Source: Solidesulfovibrio aerotolerans
GTDB lineage: Bacteria; Desulfobacterota; Desulfovibrionia; Desulfovibrionales; Desulfovibrionaceae
Direction: 5' to 3'
DNA length: 39,545 bases
Assembly: GCF_009856865.1 (NCBI RefSeq)
Contig: NZ_WVUD01000036.1
Coordinates: forward strand, 1-39,545
Shown: one piece after another, positions 21,832 through 30,448 of the stretch
Position numbering within the stretch: position 1 is the first letter of the stretch
Layout of the letters: every line of letters starts with the position of its first letter
Program-made: the position numbers and the translations under genes
Notes under the pieces: generated by a model
Databases searched by the model: none
Told to the model about the DNA's origin: nothing
Seen by the model: the letters and a program-made list of their open reading frames with translations, nothing else

Positions 21832-23787
21832 ATGCTCGACCCGATGCGGAAATACGCCCAATCCTGGGGCATCAAGATCGTCTTCGGACTGATCATCATT
21901 GTCTTCGTCTTCTGGGGCGTTGGCAATTTCAATGGCGACAAGGCCACCATTTTAGCCACGGTGGACGACCAGCCCGTTCTGATCAAGGACTACGAAAAGG
22001 CCTATCAGGAAAACATGCGGCTGGTGAAAAACAAAAACCCCAACGTTACGGACAAGGAACTGCAGGACGGCGGTTTTCGTTGGCAGGTTTTTCAAAACAT
22101 GGTGACCACCCGCTTGCTCGAAGAGCAGGCGAATAAACTCGGCATGGCCATCACCGCCGACGAGTTGCGGGCCGAAATCGCCAAGATTCCGGCTTTCCAG
22201 AACGAGTCCAAGCAGTTTGACCCCAAACGCTACGAAAATCTGCTCAAAGCCAACGGCGTGGCCCCGGGCGAGTTCGAGGCCGATTTCCGCCAGCAGCTCC
22301 TGTTGGAAAAACTGGTGGCCTTTGTCGGACTGCCGGCTGTCGTGGCCGAATCGGAAGCCCGCTCGATTTTCGACTTCATGCGCGAGCAGGCCGTCATCAA
22401 CTACATTCCCTTCACAGCGGCCGATTTCGCCAAGGGCGTGACGATCAGCGACGAGCAGATAAAGACGTATTACGACGCCCGCAAAGACGAATTCGCCACG
22501 CCGGCCCAGGTCAAGATCGATTTCGTGGAATTCACGCCCAAGGCCATGGCCAAGCCGGCAGAAATCACCGAGGCCGATATTGAAACCTATTACAAGGCCA
22601 ACCAGAAGAAATACGAGCGGCCCGAGCAGGTCCATGTGCGCCACATCCTCATGATGCTGCCGCCGGATGCCCCCAAGGACGTGGTGGACGCCGCCGAAGC
22701 GCGCATGAAGGCCATGGCCGAGAAAGTGCGCCAGGGAACGGATTTCGCCACCTTGATCCCCAAAGAGCCCACCAACGCCGACGGCATCATCGGCGAGGAC
22801 TGGGCCTGGCTGCCCAAGGGCAGCCTGCCCAAGGAATTCGGCCCCTTCGAGGACAAGGCGTTCAGCCTGAAAAAAGACGAACTCAGCGAGCCCGTGCGCA
22901 CCAGCCTGGGGCTGCATCTGATCCAGGGCGGCGAACATCAGGCCGCCGGCCAGCGCGCCCTGGCCGAGGTCAAGGACGAAATCCGCGCCGATCTGGCCGA
23001 ACAGCGCGCCGCCGACAAGCTGACCAAGGCCCTGGACGTGATCCAGGAGAAGCTTTCCTCGGGCGAAGCCCTGGAAGCGGCCGTGGCTGCGGAGAAGCTG
23101 GCCCTTAATACCTCCGAATTCTTTGCCAAGGACAACCCGCCCGCCAACCTCGGCCTGTCCGAACAGGCTCTGGAAGCTGTCTTTGCCCTCAAAAAAGGCC
23201 AGACCGCCGACACGCCCCTGTCCACCCAGGACGGGTTTATTCTGGTGCGGGCCAACGAGGTCAAAGAGCCGGGCGTCGAGCCGCTGGACGCCGTCAAGGA
23301 TGTCATCAAGAACCGGCTGACCGAGGAAGAGGGGCTGAAACGCGCCAAAGCCAAGGCCGACGAAGCCGCCAAGGCCATGGAGACCGAGGACGGCCGCAAG
23401 ACCGTGCTGGCCGAAAATAAAGCCAAAATTACGACGTCAGCGCCTTTTACCCGCCAGGGCTTCATCCCCGGCCTGGGCATGGCCCCGGTGCTGGTCCAGA
23501 CAGCCTTCGAGGCCCGGGAGCCGGGCTGGTTCAAGCCGGCCTTCGGCGTATCCGGTGCCTATGTGCTGGCTGGCCTGGACAAGCGCATCCCGGCCGATCC
23601 GGCCCTGTGGGACAAGGAGAAGGAACGCTGGCTGGCCACCCTCACCCAGTCCAAGCAGACGGAACTCTTCCGCTCCTATCTTGAGACCCTGCAGCAGGCT
23701 GCCCAGGTGGTCATCGTCAACGACGCCATCCTGGGACCGCAGCCCAAGAGCGCAGGGAATCCGGCCGGCGCAGTGACCGTCAAATAA
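21832..23787 (+). CDS. Membrane-anchored PpiD/SurA-like peptidyl-prolyl isomerase
   Basis: A 651-aa protein. A short cytosolic N-terminus and one membrane helix (about 14-34, IKIVFGLIIIVFVFWGV) anchor it in the inner membrane. A SurA_N-type chaperone region follows (about 40-190: NMVTTRLLEEQANKLG), then a parvulin domain (about 265-365: QVHVRHILMML through PVRTSLGLHLIQGG) and a second large Ala/Lys-rich chaperone part. This is the PpiD layout: a periplasmic foldase near the Sec translocon that helps proteins leaving the channel. GGAG precedes the ATG by about 7 nt. It lies 31 bp after the aconitase gene and is followed by a strong terminator. Confidence 0.92.
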   Translation: MLDPMRKYAQSWGIKIVFGLIIIVFVFWGVGNFNGDKATILATVDDQPVLIKDYEKAYQENMRLVKNKNPNVTDKELQDGGFRWQVFQNMVTTRLLEEQANKLGMAITADELRAEIAKIPAFQNESKQFDPKRYENLLKANGVAPGEFEADFRQQLLLEKLVAFVGLPAVVAESEARSIFDFMREQAVINYIPFTAADFAKGVTISDEQIKTYYDARKDEFATPAQVKIDFVEFTPKAMAKPAEITEADIETYYKANQKKYERPEQVHVRHILMMLPPDAPKDVVDAAEARMKAMAEKVRQGTDFATLIPKEPTNADGIIGEDWAWLPKGSLPKEFGPFEDKAFSLKKDELSEPVRTSLGLHLIQGGEHQAAGQRALAEVKDEIRADLAEQRAADKLTKALDVIQEKLSSGEALEAAVAAEKLALNTSEFFAKDNPPANLGLSEQALEAVFALKKGQTADTPLSTQDGFILVRANEVKEPGVEPLDAVKDVIKNRLTEEEGLKRAKAKADEAAKAMETEDGRKTVLAENKAKITTSAPFTRQGFIPGLGMAPVLVQTAFEAREPGWFKPAFGVSGAYVLAGLDKRIPADPALWDKEKERWLATLTQSKQTELFRSYLETLQQAAQVVIVNDAILGPQPKSAGNPAGAVTVK

Positions 23788-23811
23788 GCACCCGCCTCTC
23801 TTTGCACACGC

Positions 23812-23846
23812 AAGGGGCGCAGCCTGCCGGCTGCGCCCCTTTTTTG
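23812..23846 (+). terminator. Terminator of the aconitase-ppiD unit
   Basis: AAGGGGCGCAGC and GCTGCGCCCCTT pair over 12 bp with a 6-nt loop, followed by a T-run. It lies 25 bp after the PpiD-like stop. Confidence 0.9.
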
Positions 23847-24479
23847 TTGTGGCTCACCCACTTTTTCATTCTGGCCTTGCCCTGATTGCGCCACACCCGA
23901 CCGTCAGCGTCGTTGCGGTACTCACCCGCACTGTGTAGCGCTTGGCCTGGTTGTCCACGTTCCCCGACGCCCTCGCAGCCAGGCCCGCTGCCGTTGGCCG
24001 GCGCGGGCTGTTCCCTGGGAAAAAACGGCTGTTATTCCGGCTTTCAATCCCCAAAAAAATCCGCAGCAATGGCACGTGGCAAGGCCATGGCAAGTCACGG
24101 TCTGGTGGCATCGGCGTCACGGGCACCGCACGGTTCAGCGTTGACTTTGTAACAAGACAGTGGTTTTAGTGGCGCGCTTTGGGACGAAAACCAGTGTTTT
24201 CCGAGTGGGGGAGAGGCATTCGACCCTTTTTACGATCCCAAGCCCCTGTTATTCTCTTTTCGCCAGCAGCAAAAACTGTTCCCGGTACGGCTTTCACGGC
24301 GCACCGGCAGTGCACAGTGGCGACACATACCAGCCTACGCGTTTTAAACCCAAACCGTCTCGGTTTGTACATGTTTGCGACATGTACAAACCCTATCGTG
24401 CCTGGTCTTGCCTGGAATCGGCGCTGCCGAACAGGTGCGCGCCCACGGACCGACCCACCAGGGAGAGGAGTATTCGCCC
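23847..24479. other. Long upstream region of the double-cache gene
   Basis: About 630 bp without a credible gene. It carries the motif ACTTTGTAACAAGAC (24144-24158) and the overlapping palindromes at 24351-24392. The length of this leader and its palindromes suggest elaborate control of the downstream gene. Confidence 0.5.
24351..24392. promoter_or_regulatory. Overlapping, mutually exclusive palindromes upstream of the double-cache gene
   Basis: CAAACCG-tct-CGGTTTG (24351-24367) overlaps a larger palindrome, GGTTTGTACATG (24362-24373), a 7-nt loop, and CATGTACAAACC (24381-24392), a perfect 12-bp match. The middle GGTTTG is shared, so only one stem can form at a time. It lies 88 bp before the start codon. 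This may be a repressor operator or an RNA switch; the sequence does not decide which. Confidence 0.6.
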
Positions 24480-26534
24480 ATGGACAGGGAACTCGTCAAA
24501 CGCCACGAACAGACACTGCTGCGGGCCATGAACTCGGTCGATGCGTGCCAAAACGTCCTCGGCCGTCTGGACCGCCAGTGGACCCGGGCCACCCTTACCG
24601 GCAAAATCAATTGCAGCCGCATCGCCCAGACGCTGATTGACTTCATCAGCAGCACCCAGGACAATTTCTCCAGCCTGCAACGCAATCTGCTGGACACCCT
24701 GGTGCTGGAAAACACCCAGAAAGTGGTGCTGGAAATCGCCGCCGTGGCCCAGGTCGCCATCGACATTCTCAAGCGCAATCTCTTTGAGCGCACCGCCGAC
24801 GTCGGGTTTCTGGCCACTGACGACGACATCGTCCAATTCCTGCTCGCCGGCGATTACACCAGGGACGCCGTGGCCGCCATCGAGGAGCGTCTGGCCGAGT
24901 ACCGCAACAAATATACCGTCTACTGGGAGATTGCGGTGATCGATGCCGGCGGCACGGTGCGCGCCCACCTCGACCGCCAAAACCCGCTGCAGCACTGCGC
25001 CGATCCGCTCCTGGCCCAGGCTATGGACAGCGAGCAGTATGTGGAGACCTACGGCCCAACCGATCTGGCCCCCGGACGCGGCGACGTGCTGGCCTATTCC
25101 CAGGCCATCCGCCATCCGGCAAGCGGCGCTCCCCTTGGCGTCCTGGCCTTGCTGTTTGATTTCGAAGGCGAGATGGCCGGCATCTTTGAGAGCCTCAAAC
25201 GCTCGTCCGACGACCTCGTCATCATGATTCTCGACGAGACCGGCCGGGCCATCGCCACAAGCGATGCGATGAACGCTCCCCAGGGCCGCAGGTATCCCCT
25301 GGCCCTGCGCGACGCCTTCCACATGGCCCAGCTTGGCGGCGAGCCGTATCTGGCCAAGACGCTGGCCACCAAGGGTTATCAGGGCTTTATCGGCCTGCCC
25401 TGGTACGGCCACGTGCAAAAACGGGTGGCCACAGCCTTTCGCAACGATAGAAGCGGCCACGACTTTGACGAGGCAGCCATCCGGCAAAACGCCATCTTCT
25501 CGGCCCGGCTCATCGAGGTGGAGGAAGCGTCGGAAAACGTGCTGTCGGACCTGGAACTGGTGGTGCAAAACGGCGAGATCATGGCGGCCAAGAAGTCGGT
25601 CCAGGCCGATGTATCGGAGCGGGTGGAGGCCCAAGCCCTGCCCCATGTGCTGGGCGAGGTCAAAAAAATCGGCGATCAGGTGCAGCATGTCTTCCAGGAA
25701 TCCACCGGCGATCTGCTGCGGCTCGTCACGTCCTCGCGGCTGCACGACGCCCAATTCTTAGCCGCCCTGGCCATCGACATCATGGACCGCAACCTCTACG
25801 AGCGGGCCAACGATTGCCGCTGGTGGGCGCTGACCTCGGACTTCCGCCGATTCCTGGACCAGCCGCGCCTTGGCGAGGCCGACCGCAACCGCATGCGCGA
25901 GATTTTGGCGTATATAAACAGCCTCTACACCGTGTATTCCAACCTGTTTGTCTATGATCGTGAAGGCCACGTCGTGGCCTGCTCCAACCCGAACGAGCAT
26001 CGCCGGGAAGGCCGGGTGTTACACGAGCCCTACGTGGCCGAGACGCTGTCCATCACCGACTCCCAGCTCTACCGGGTGTCTGCTTTCGAGACCACCGACC
26101 TCTATACGTCGGCCGACGGCCTGGCGCGCCACACCTACATCTACAACGCCCCCATCACCTCGCTGGCGCGACCGGACACGGTTGTCGGCGGTATCGGCGT
26201 GGTCTTTGACTCCGAGCCGCAGTTTCTCTCGATGCTCACCGACTGCCTGCCCCGCGACGGCCAGGGTGGCATCCTGGAAGGCTCGGAAGGGATGTTTGTG
26301 GAACCAAGCGGGCGCATCGTGGCTTCGACCAACCCGGAGCACGCTCCGGGAGACGTCATCGATCTGGCCGGGGTGTTCTGCCAACTGTCCTGCGGCCAAC
26401 TCACCGCCCATCTGGTGGCCGAGGGTGAGCAGCTCTACGCCGTGGGCTGCGCCCACTCTGCCGGCTACCGGGAATTTAAGCGCGGCGACGGCTATACCAA
26501 CGATCTGCTCGGGGTGATACGGGTGCGCATTTAG
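24480..26534 (+). CDS. Soluble protein with two cache-like sensory modules, no output domain
   Basis: A 684-aa protein without a signal peptide or membrane helix. Two halves share a pattern: the first has AQVAIDILKRNLFERTADVG followed by DDIVQFLL and NKYTVYWEIAVIDAGG, the second has AALAIDIMDRNLYERANDCR followed by SDFRRFLD and SLYTVYSNLFVYDREGHVV. Both continue into cache/PAS-like sheets (VAYSQAIRHP-type and IGVVFDSEPQ). The C-terminus (EQLYAVGCAHSAGYREFKR then DGYTNDLLGVI) is like the end of other cache-type proteins. No kinase, GGDEF or MCP output is present, so it may pass its signal by protein contact. The ATG at 24480 follows GAGAGGAG. It converges on a chemoreceptor gene with a shared terminator, which suggests but does not prove a chemotaxis link. 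Confidence 0.65.
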   Translation: MDRELVKRHEQTLLRAMNSVDACQNVLGRLDRQWTRATLTGKINCSRIAQTLIDFISSTQDNFSSLQRNLLDTLVLENTQKVVLEIAAVAQVAIDILKRNLFERTADVGFLATDDDIVQFLLAGDYTRDAVAAIEERLAEYRNKYTVYWEIAVIDAGGTVRAHLDRQNPLQHCADPLLAQAMDSEQYVETYGPTDLAPGRGDVLAYSQAIRHPASGAPLGVLALLFDFEGEMAGIFESLKRSSDDLVIMILDETGRAIATSDAMNAPQGRRYPLALRDAFHMAQLGGEPYLAKTLATKGYQGFIGLPWYGHVQKRVATAFRNDRSGHDFDEAAIRQNAIFSARLIEVEEASENVLSDLELVVQNGEIMAAKKSVQADVSERVEAQALPHVLGEVKKIGDQVQHVFQESTGDLLRLVTSSRLHDAQFLAALAIDIMDRNLYERANDCRWWALTSDFRRFLDQPRLGEADRNRMREILAYINSLYTVYSNLFVYDREGHVVACSNPNEHRREGRVLHEPYVAETLSITDSQLYRVSAFETTDLYTSADGLARHTYIYNAPITSLARPDTVVGGIGVVFDSEPQFLSMLTDCLPRDGQGGILEGSEGMFVEPSGRIVASTNPEHAPGDVIDLAGVFCQLSCGQLTAHLVAEGEQLYAVGCAHSAGYREFKRGDGYTNDLLGVIRVRI

Positions 26535-26634
26535 CCCGGAGAGCACACGAGCATCCCGGGCCGTCGTTTTCCAAGTAGTTTGTCCCGGCGCTCGCAAGGC
26601 CATGGCAGTTGCCGTGTACCAGCGGCCCAGAGGC

Positions 26635-26673
26635 AAAATGGCCCTGGCGCGTTTGCCGCGCCAGGGCCATTTT
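26635..26673. terminator. Bidirectional terminator between the double-cache gene and the chemoreceptor
   Basis: AAAATGGCCCTGGCGCG (26635-26651) pairs perfectly over 17 bp with CGCGCCAGGGCCATTTT (26657-26673). A/T ends on both sides make it usable in both directions. Confidence 0.88.
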
Positions 26674-26697
26674 GGAAGTATGCCGGAGCAACCGCTG

Positions 26698-28812
26698 CTA
26701 AGCCGGCAGTTGCCGGCGGGTCGCGCTCTGGCCTTCCAGGGAGCGGATGAGGTCGTTTAAGACCACTGCCTGCTCGGCCAGTTCGGCCACGGCCCGGGCC
26801 GCCTCGCGCATGGCTTCCGCCGTTTCCGAGGCGCTGCCGTTTATTTCCTCGATATGGCGGTTGATCTCCTCGGTGGCCGACGATTGTTCTTCGGCCGCCG
26901 TGGCAATGGCCCGGACCTGATCCGACGACTGGCCGAACATATCCAAAAGGCCCGCCAGCCCCTGGGCGGCCTGATCGGTGCGGGCCATGGACTGTTCTAT
27001 GGTCTGCTTGGCCCGGTCCATGCCGGTGAGCGTCCCGCTCACGCCGCGCCGGATGCCGGACACTGCCTCGCCCACTTCCTTGGTGGCGCTCATGGTCTTC
27101 TCGGCCAGCTTGCGAACCTCGTCGGCCACCACAGCAAAGCCCCGGCCGGCATCCCCGGCCCGGGCCGCCTCGATGGCGGCATTTAAGGCCAGCAAATTGG
27201 TCTGGTCGGCGATATCCTCGATGGTCTGGGCGATGGAGCCGATGCCGTCGGCCTTGCCGCTTAAATCCGACACCGAATCATAGACTGCCTGGAAACCGAC
27301 GCTGATGCCGTGCACGTCGGACTTGACCTGCTCCATCTGCCGGCCGCCTTCTGCGGCTGCGGCCTTGGACTGCTCGGCCAGCCGGGCGGTGGTTTCAGCG
27401 TTGCGGGCGATCTCCAGCACCGAAGCGGTCATCTCCTCCACGGCCGTGGCGGTTTCGTTGATGCGGCCGGACTGGTGTTCGGCGCCCTGGGAGGATTCCT
27501 CGATCTGGGCCGAAAGCTCGGCCGAGGCCGAGGAGACGATGCCGACCACTTCCTTCAGATGATTGGCGGCATCCAGCATGCCTTGAACCCGGGCCGTCTC
27601 GGCCCCGGCCGTCGCCTGCTCCGCCACCGTGACGGCGGCTTCAGCCTGGGCCGCCTTGCTCTCGGCCTCGGCGGTTTTGGCCATGATCTGGCTGACGTTG
27701 GCTTCCAGGGTGGCCGAAGTCTGGTTGAGGGCCTCATAGACCTGCCCGATCTCGTCGCGGCGGCGCACGGTCAAACGCGCTGCGTAGTCGCCACGGCCGA
27801 TGGCCTCCAGGTGCCGGATCATCCGGCCCAGGGGACGAAACACGTCGGCATTAAAGAATAACGAGAGAACGACGCAGATGGCAGCCAGGATGGCGGCAAA
27901 GCCCAGGGCCGCCTTCCACATGAGGCTTTGCATCGGCCCCACCAGTTCGTCGTATTCGACAAAGGTCAAAAACTTCCAGCCAAGCCCCTTGGCCGTGGAC
28001 GTCAGGGCCAGATAGCGTTTGCCGTCCATGTCGAGCAGACTGTGGCCGTCTGGGGCCTTAAACGCCGCATCCAGGGCCGGCACGCCCAATTCACCAATTT
28101 TTTTGAAATTGTGCTTGTCGTTTCTCGGATTGGAAATGACCACACCGTCGCCCTGGACAAAGACTACATACCCGGTCTGGGCAATGCGGATGTTTTTGAC
28201 AATGTCGGTCAGCACGCCCAGGGAGATATCCACGCCCACAGCGCCAAGAACCCTGCCCTTTTCCACGGCCACCTTGACCACGCTGACCACGGCCTCGCCG
28301 GTGGTGGACATATAGGCTTTGGAAATAATGGGCACGTCCGGGGTCGGCAGGGCCTCCTGGTACCAAGGGCGCTTGCGGGGATCATAGCCGGCGGGCATCT
28401 CCCCGGGCACGCTGGAGACGAAGCCGCCGTCGAGCGAACCGAAAAAGACTTCCACATAGGCCGGGTGGGCGACCTGGACCCGGGTGAAAAGCGCGGTGAT
28501 CTCCTGGCCCAGGCCGTCGTCAGGGCGGGGGACGGACTTTACCTTCTGCGTTGTGGCGACATACGAGGTCAAGGTGTTGTCCACCCGACGCAGCAGGGGA
28601 TCGCCAGCCAGTTGCAGCACGTTCTGCTTGGACTGCTCCATGAAAATCGCCATGGCGTTTTCCAACTGGCCTATTTCCTTTCGGATTGCGCCAACATGGA
28701 GAGCCAGCGTGTCATTGTAGATGGTATTGAATATAATCCCTAAAACGATAGTGGTTGGAATGGAAATGACCAGAACGAGCTGGAGCATTATTCTGAATTT
28801 GATTGATCGCAT
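26698..28812 (-). CDS. Methyl-accepting chemotaxis protein with dCache sensor, amino-acid type
   Basis: A 704-aa chemoreceptor. Membrane helix 1 (about 8-30) is followed by a periplasmic dCache_1 domain (about 35-280), helix 2 (about 288-312), a HAMP domain and a long cytosolic MCP signalling hairpin with [38 protein letters not shown]. The membrane-distal pocket has Tyr143, Arg148, Trp150, Tyr151, Tyr167 and Asp195. The first four and the Asp have the spacing known for amino-acid-binding dCache domains (Y-x4-R-x-W-Y...Y...D), and Tyr167 is one position further on. No CheR-binding pentapeptide is seen at the C-terminus (SATRRQLPA). An amino acid ligand is a fair prediction. The gene is monocistronic with a terminator shared with the convergent cache protein. 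Confidence 0.93.
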   Translation of the reverse strand: MRSIKFRIMLQLVLVISIPTTIVLGIIFNTIYNDTLALHVGAIRKEIGQLENAMAIFMEQSKQNVLQLAGDPLLRRVDNTLTSYVATTQKVKSVPRPDDGLGQEITALFTRVQVAHPAYVEVFFGSLDGGFVSSVPGEMPAGYDPRKRPWYQEALPTPDVPIISKAYMSTTGEAVVSVVKVAVEKGRVLGAVGVDISLGVLTDIVKNIRIAQTGYVVFVQGDGVVISNPRNDKHNFKKIGELGVPALDAAFKAPDGHSLLDMDGKRYLALTSTAKGLGWKFLTFVEYDELVGPMQSLMWKAALGFAAILAAICVVLSLFFNADVFRPLGRMIRHLEAIGRGDYAARLTVRRRDEIGQVYEALNQTSATLEANVSQIMAKTAEAESKAAQAEAAVTVAEQATAGAETARVQGMLDAANHLKEVVGIVSSASAELSAQIEESSQGAEHQSGRINETATAVEEMTASVLEIARNAETTARLAEQSKAAAAEGGRQMEQVKSDVHGISVGFQAVYDSVSDLSGKADGIGSIAQTIEDIADQTNLLALNAAIEAARAGDAGRGFAVVADEVRKLAEKTMSATKEVGEAVSGIRRGVSGTLTGMDRAKQTIEQSMARTDQAAQGLAGLLDMFGQSSDQVRAIATAAEEQSSATEEINRHIEEINGSASETAEAMREAARAVAELAEQAVVLNDLIRSLEGQSATRRQLPA

Positions 28813-29011
28813 GGATGCGTCCTTGTGCTTAAACGGTCAATTCCAAATTTGATTCTGCAGCAGCCCAAAACAAAAGCGATACGCTCCAATCAATACGACT
28901 AAAGAGACAGATTGCACCGCATGCCACTTCTTCATGAGTATGAGTATCCATACATCATGTGTCGATTCAGTCACAAGAGTGTGGCGAAGCAGTGTTTGCG
29001 GCACCGGCCCC

Positions 29012-29482
29012 TCAGACCGACACAAACTCCACCCGAACCGCGTCGTCTGCAAAATCCACCAGGGCCAGACTGCCGCCGGGGGTCAGCGCGCCGGGATTAA
29101 TAAGCCGCGTGGTGCCATAGAGGGTGTTCTCGGCAGTGTGGGAGTGGCCGAAAAAGATGACGTCAAAGCGGCCGGCCAGGGCTTCGGCGATACGCGCCGA
29201 CAGGCCCGGACGCGGCCCCCAGCCGTGGACAGCGGCCACGCGCCTCCCGGCAATGATCCGCTCGGCCAGCGGTTCCAGCTGCGCGCCAAGATCATACCCG
29301 TCGCAGTTGCCGGCCACCGACACATGCCCCGGATGCTGGAGCAGGTGGCTCCAGACGGCAAAGCCGGTGTGGTCGCCGCAGTGGAAAATATAATCCGCCG
29401 GGGCCAGCCAGCGGTCGTAGACGGCCTCAAAAAACGCGTTGGGGGCGCGCAGATGGGTGTCGGAAATAACCGCTGCCCGCAT
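29012..29482 (-). CDS. YfcE/MJ0936-type metallophosphoesterase
   Basis: A 156-aa protein with the calcineurin-like phosphodiesterase motifs in order: MRAAVISDTHL, FHCGDHTG, VAGNCDGYD, VAAVHGWGP, FFGHSHTAE and LINPGALTPGG. These supply the Asp, His and Asn ligands of a dinuclear metal site. The HGH block reads HGW, a minor change. E. coli YfcE cleaves phosphodiesters in vitro with an unknown natural substrate; the same uncertainty holds here. The ATG is 3 bp after the HD-phosphohydrolase stop on the same strand, so the two form an operon. Confidence 0.93.
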   Translation of the reverse strand: MRAAVISDTHLRAPNAFFEAVYDRWLAPADYIFHCGDHTGFAVWSHLLQHPGHVSVAGNCDGYDLGAQLEPLAERIIAGRRVAAVHGWGPRPGLSARIAEALAGRFDVIFFGHSHTAENTLYGTTRLINPGALTPGGSLALVDFADDAVRVEFVSV

Positions 29483-29485
29483 GGG

Positions 29486-30121
29486 TCAGTCCTTATGGGC
29501 CACGCCGTTTTTGCGGTTCCACCACTGTTTATCCGGGCCGTTAAACCACCATTCGGCGTGATCCGTCTCGGCCAGGGTCTGAGCCAGCCGGCGGCCGGGT
29601 TCGGTGCGAAGCCTGGCCATGGCCGCTTCGATCCAGGCGGCGGCGTAGCGGTTGCCCAAATCCAGCTCTTCTTTCAAATTGGCGATCAGATCGATCTGGT
29701 CGGCGTCCTGGGCGAGTCTGGCTTCCAGGCTGCCGGCTGCCTCCAACTCGTCATGCAGGGGCATAACGACATCGGTCAGCCCCGTGCCGGCCAGTGCGTC
29801 GGTCATCGCTCGGCGGGAATCGGCCGCGTTATACAGCTTATTGACGTAGTTGAAATCGCCGGTGCGGGCCTCGTGCAGATCGTGAAACAGGCACATGGCC
29901 ATGGTGCGGTAGGGATCGGCCCCGGCATTTAGGGCCAGGGTGAAGCCGATAAGCGCCGTGCGGAAGCTGTGCTCGGCCACGTTTTCCGAACCCGAGCCCA
30001 GGAACTGATAGCCGGTGCGCGGGGTCTTTCGCAGCATACCGGCCTCGAAAACCAGATCGGCCAGCCGGGTCAGCCGGTCGCGGTCGCTCATGTCCACCTT
30101 GCCCAGATCCTCAGTCGTCAT
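29486..30121 (-). CDS. HD-domain phosphohydrolase (YfbR-like)
   Basis: A 211-aa protein of the HD superfamily. The metal-binding residues are visible in ENVAEHSFRTALIGF (His), MCLFHDLHEARTGD (HD pair) and AQDADQIDLI (last Asp). This arrangement is that of YfbR-type 5'-nucleotidases, which dephosphorylate deoxynucleoside monophosphates, though related proteins differ in substrate. The C-terminus is aromatic (AEWWFNGPDKQWW). The start at 30121 is preferred over an upstream extension that would run through a repeat element. It is the first gene of a two-gene unit with the YfcE-like phosphodiesterase. Confidence 0.88.
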   Translation of the reverse strand: MTTEDLGKVDMSDRDRLTRLADLVFEAGMLRKTPRTGYQFLGSGSENVAEHSFRTALIGFTLALNAGADPYRTMAMCLFHDLHEARTGDFNYVNKLYNAADSRRAMTDALAGTGLTDVVMPLHDELEAAGSLEARLAQDADQIDLIANLKEELDLGNRYAAAWIEAAMARLRTEPGRRLAQTLAETDHAEWWFNGPDKQWWNRKNGVAHKD

Positions 30122-30167
30122 GCTTTGCTCTCTCTGCGGCCCGGCCAACCGGGCAGACGCCGGTACT

Positions 30168-30427
30168 TTTTCGCCTCCGGCGGCCGGGGGGGATACCCCC
30201 CCCGGACCCCCTTGATAGGAGAAGTTTTTCAAGTGGTTATGGGCGTTATTGCAACGGTGCCAGGAGCAAAAAATGCGCTCGTCGGTCGAGCCGAACCGTC
30301 GCACGCTTCTGCCCTCTTCGCTCGCGCGTCCCCGTCCACCGTCGCGGCAACGCCCTCCCCCCTTTACCCCTGCCAGGGAGGGTCCGGGAGGGGGTTACCC
30401 CCTCCCGGCCGCCGGAAGCATTCTTCG
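30168..30427. repeat. REPIN/MITE-like intergenic element, copy 2
   Basis: The ends TTTCGCCTCCGGCGGCC (left) and GGCCGCCGGAAGCATTCTTC (right) form an imperfect terminal inverted repeat. Inside are GGGGGGG-ata-CCCCCCC on the left and GGGAGGGGG-tta-CCCCCTCCC on the right. The plan equals copy 1 (18645-18867), including the internal TCCACCGTCGCGGC stretch and a GAAGTTTTT/AAAGTTTTT block, but the hairpin arms have changed in a paired fashion. It fills the gap between the HD gene and argJ (30122-30448), in which no gene is seen. Confidence 0.62.
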
Positions 30428-30448
30428 TCTTCTACCTTCCCAAATGGC

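Noticed and set aside
28837-28935. 32-aa hydrophobic ORF on the minus strand
   Set aside because: No Shine-Dalgarno sequence and no transcription signals; likely chance in the gap between the chemoreceptor and the phosphodiesterase gene.
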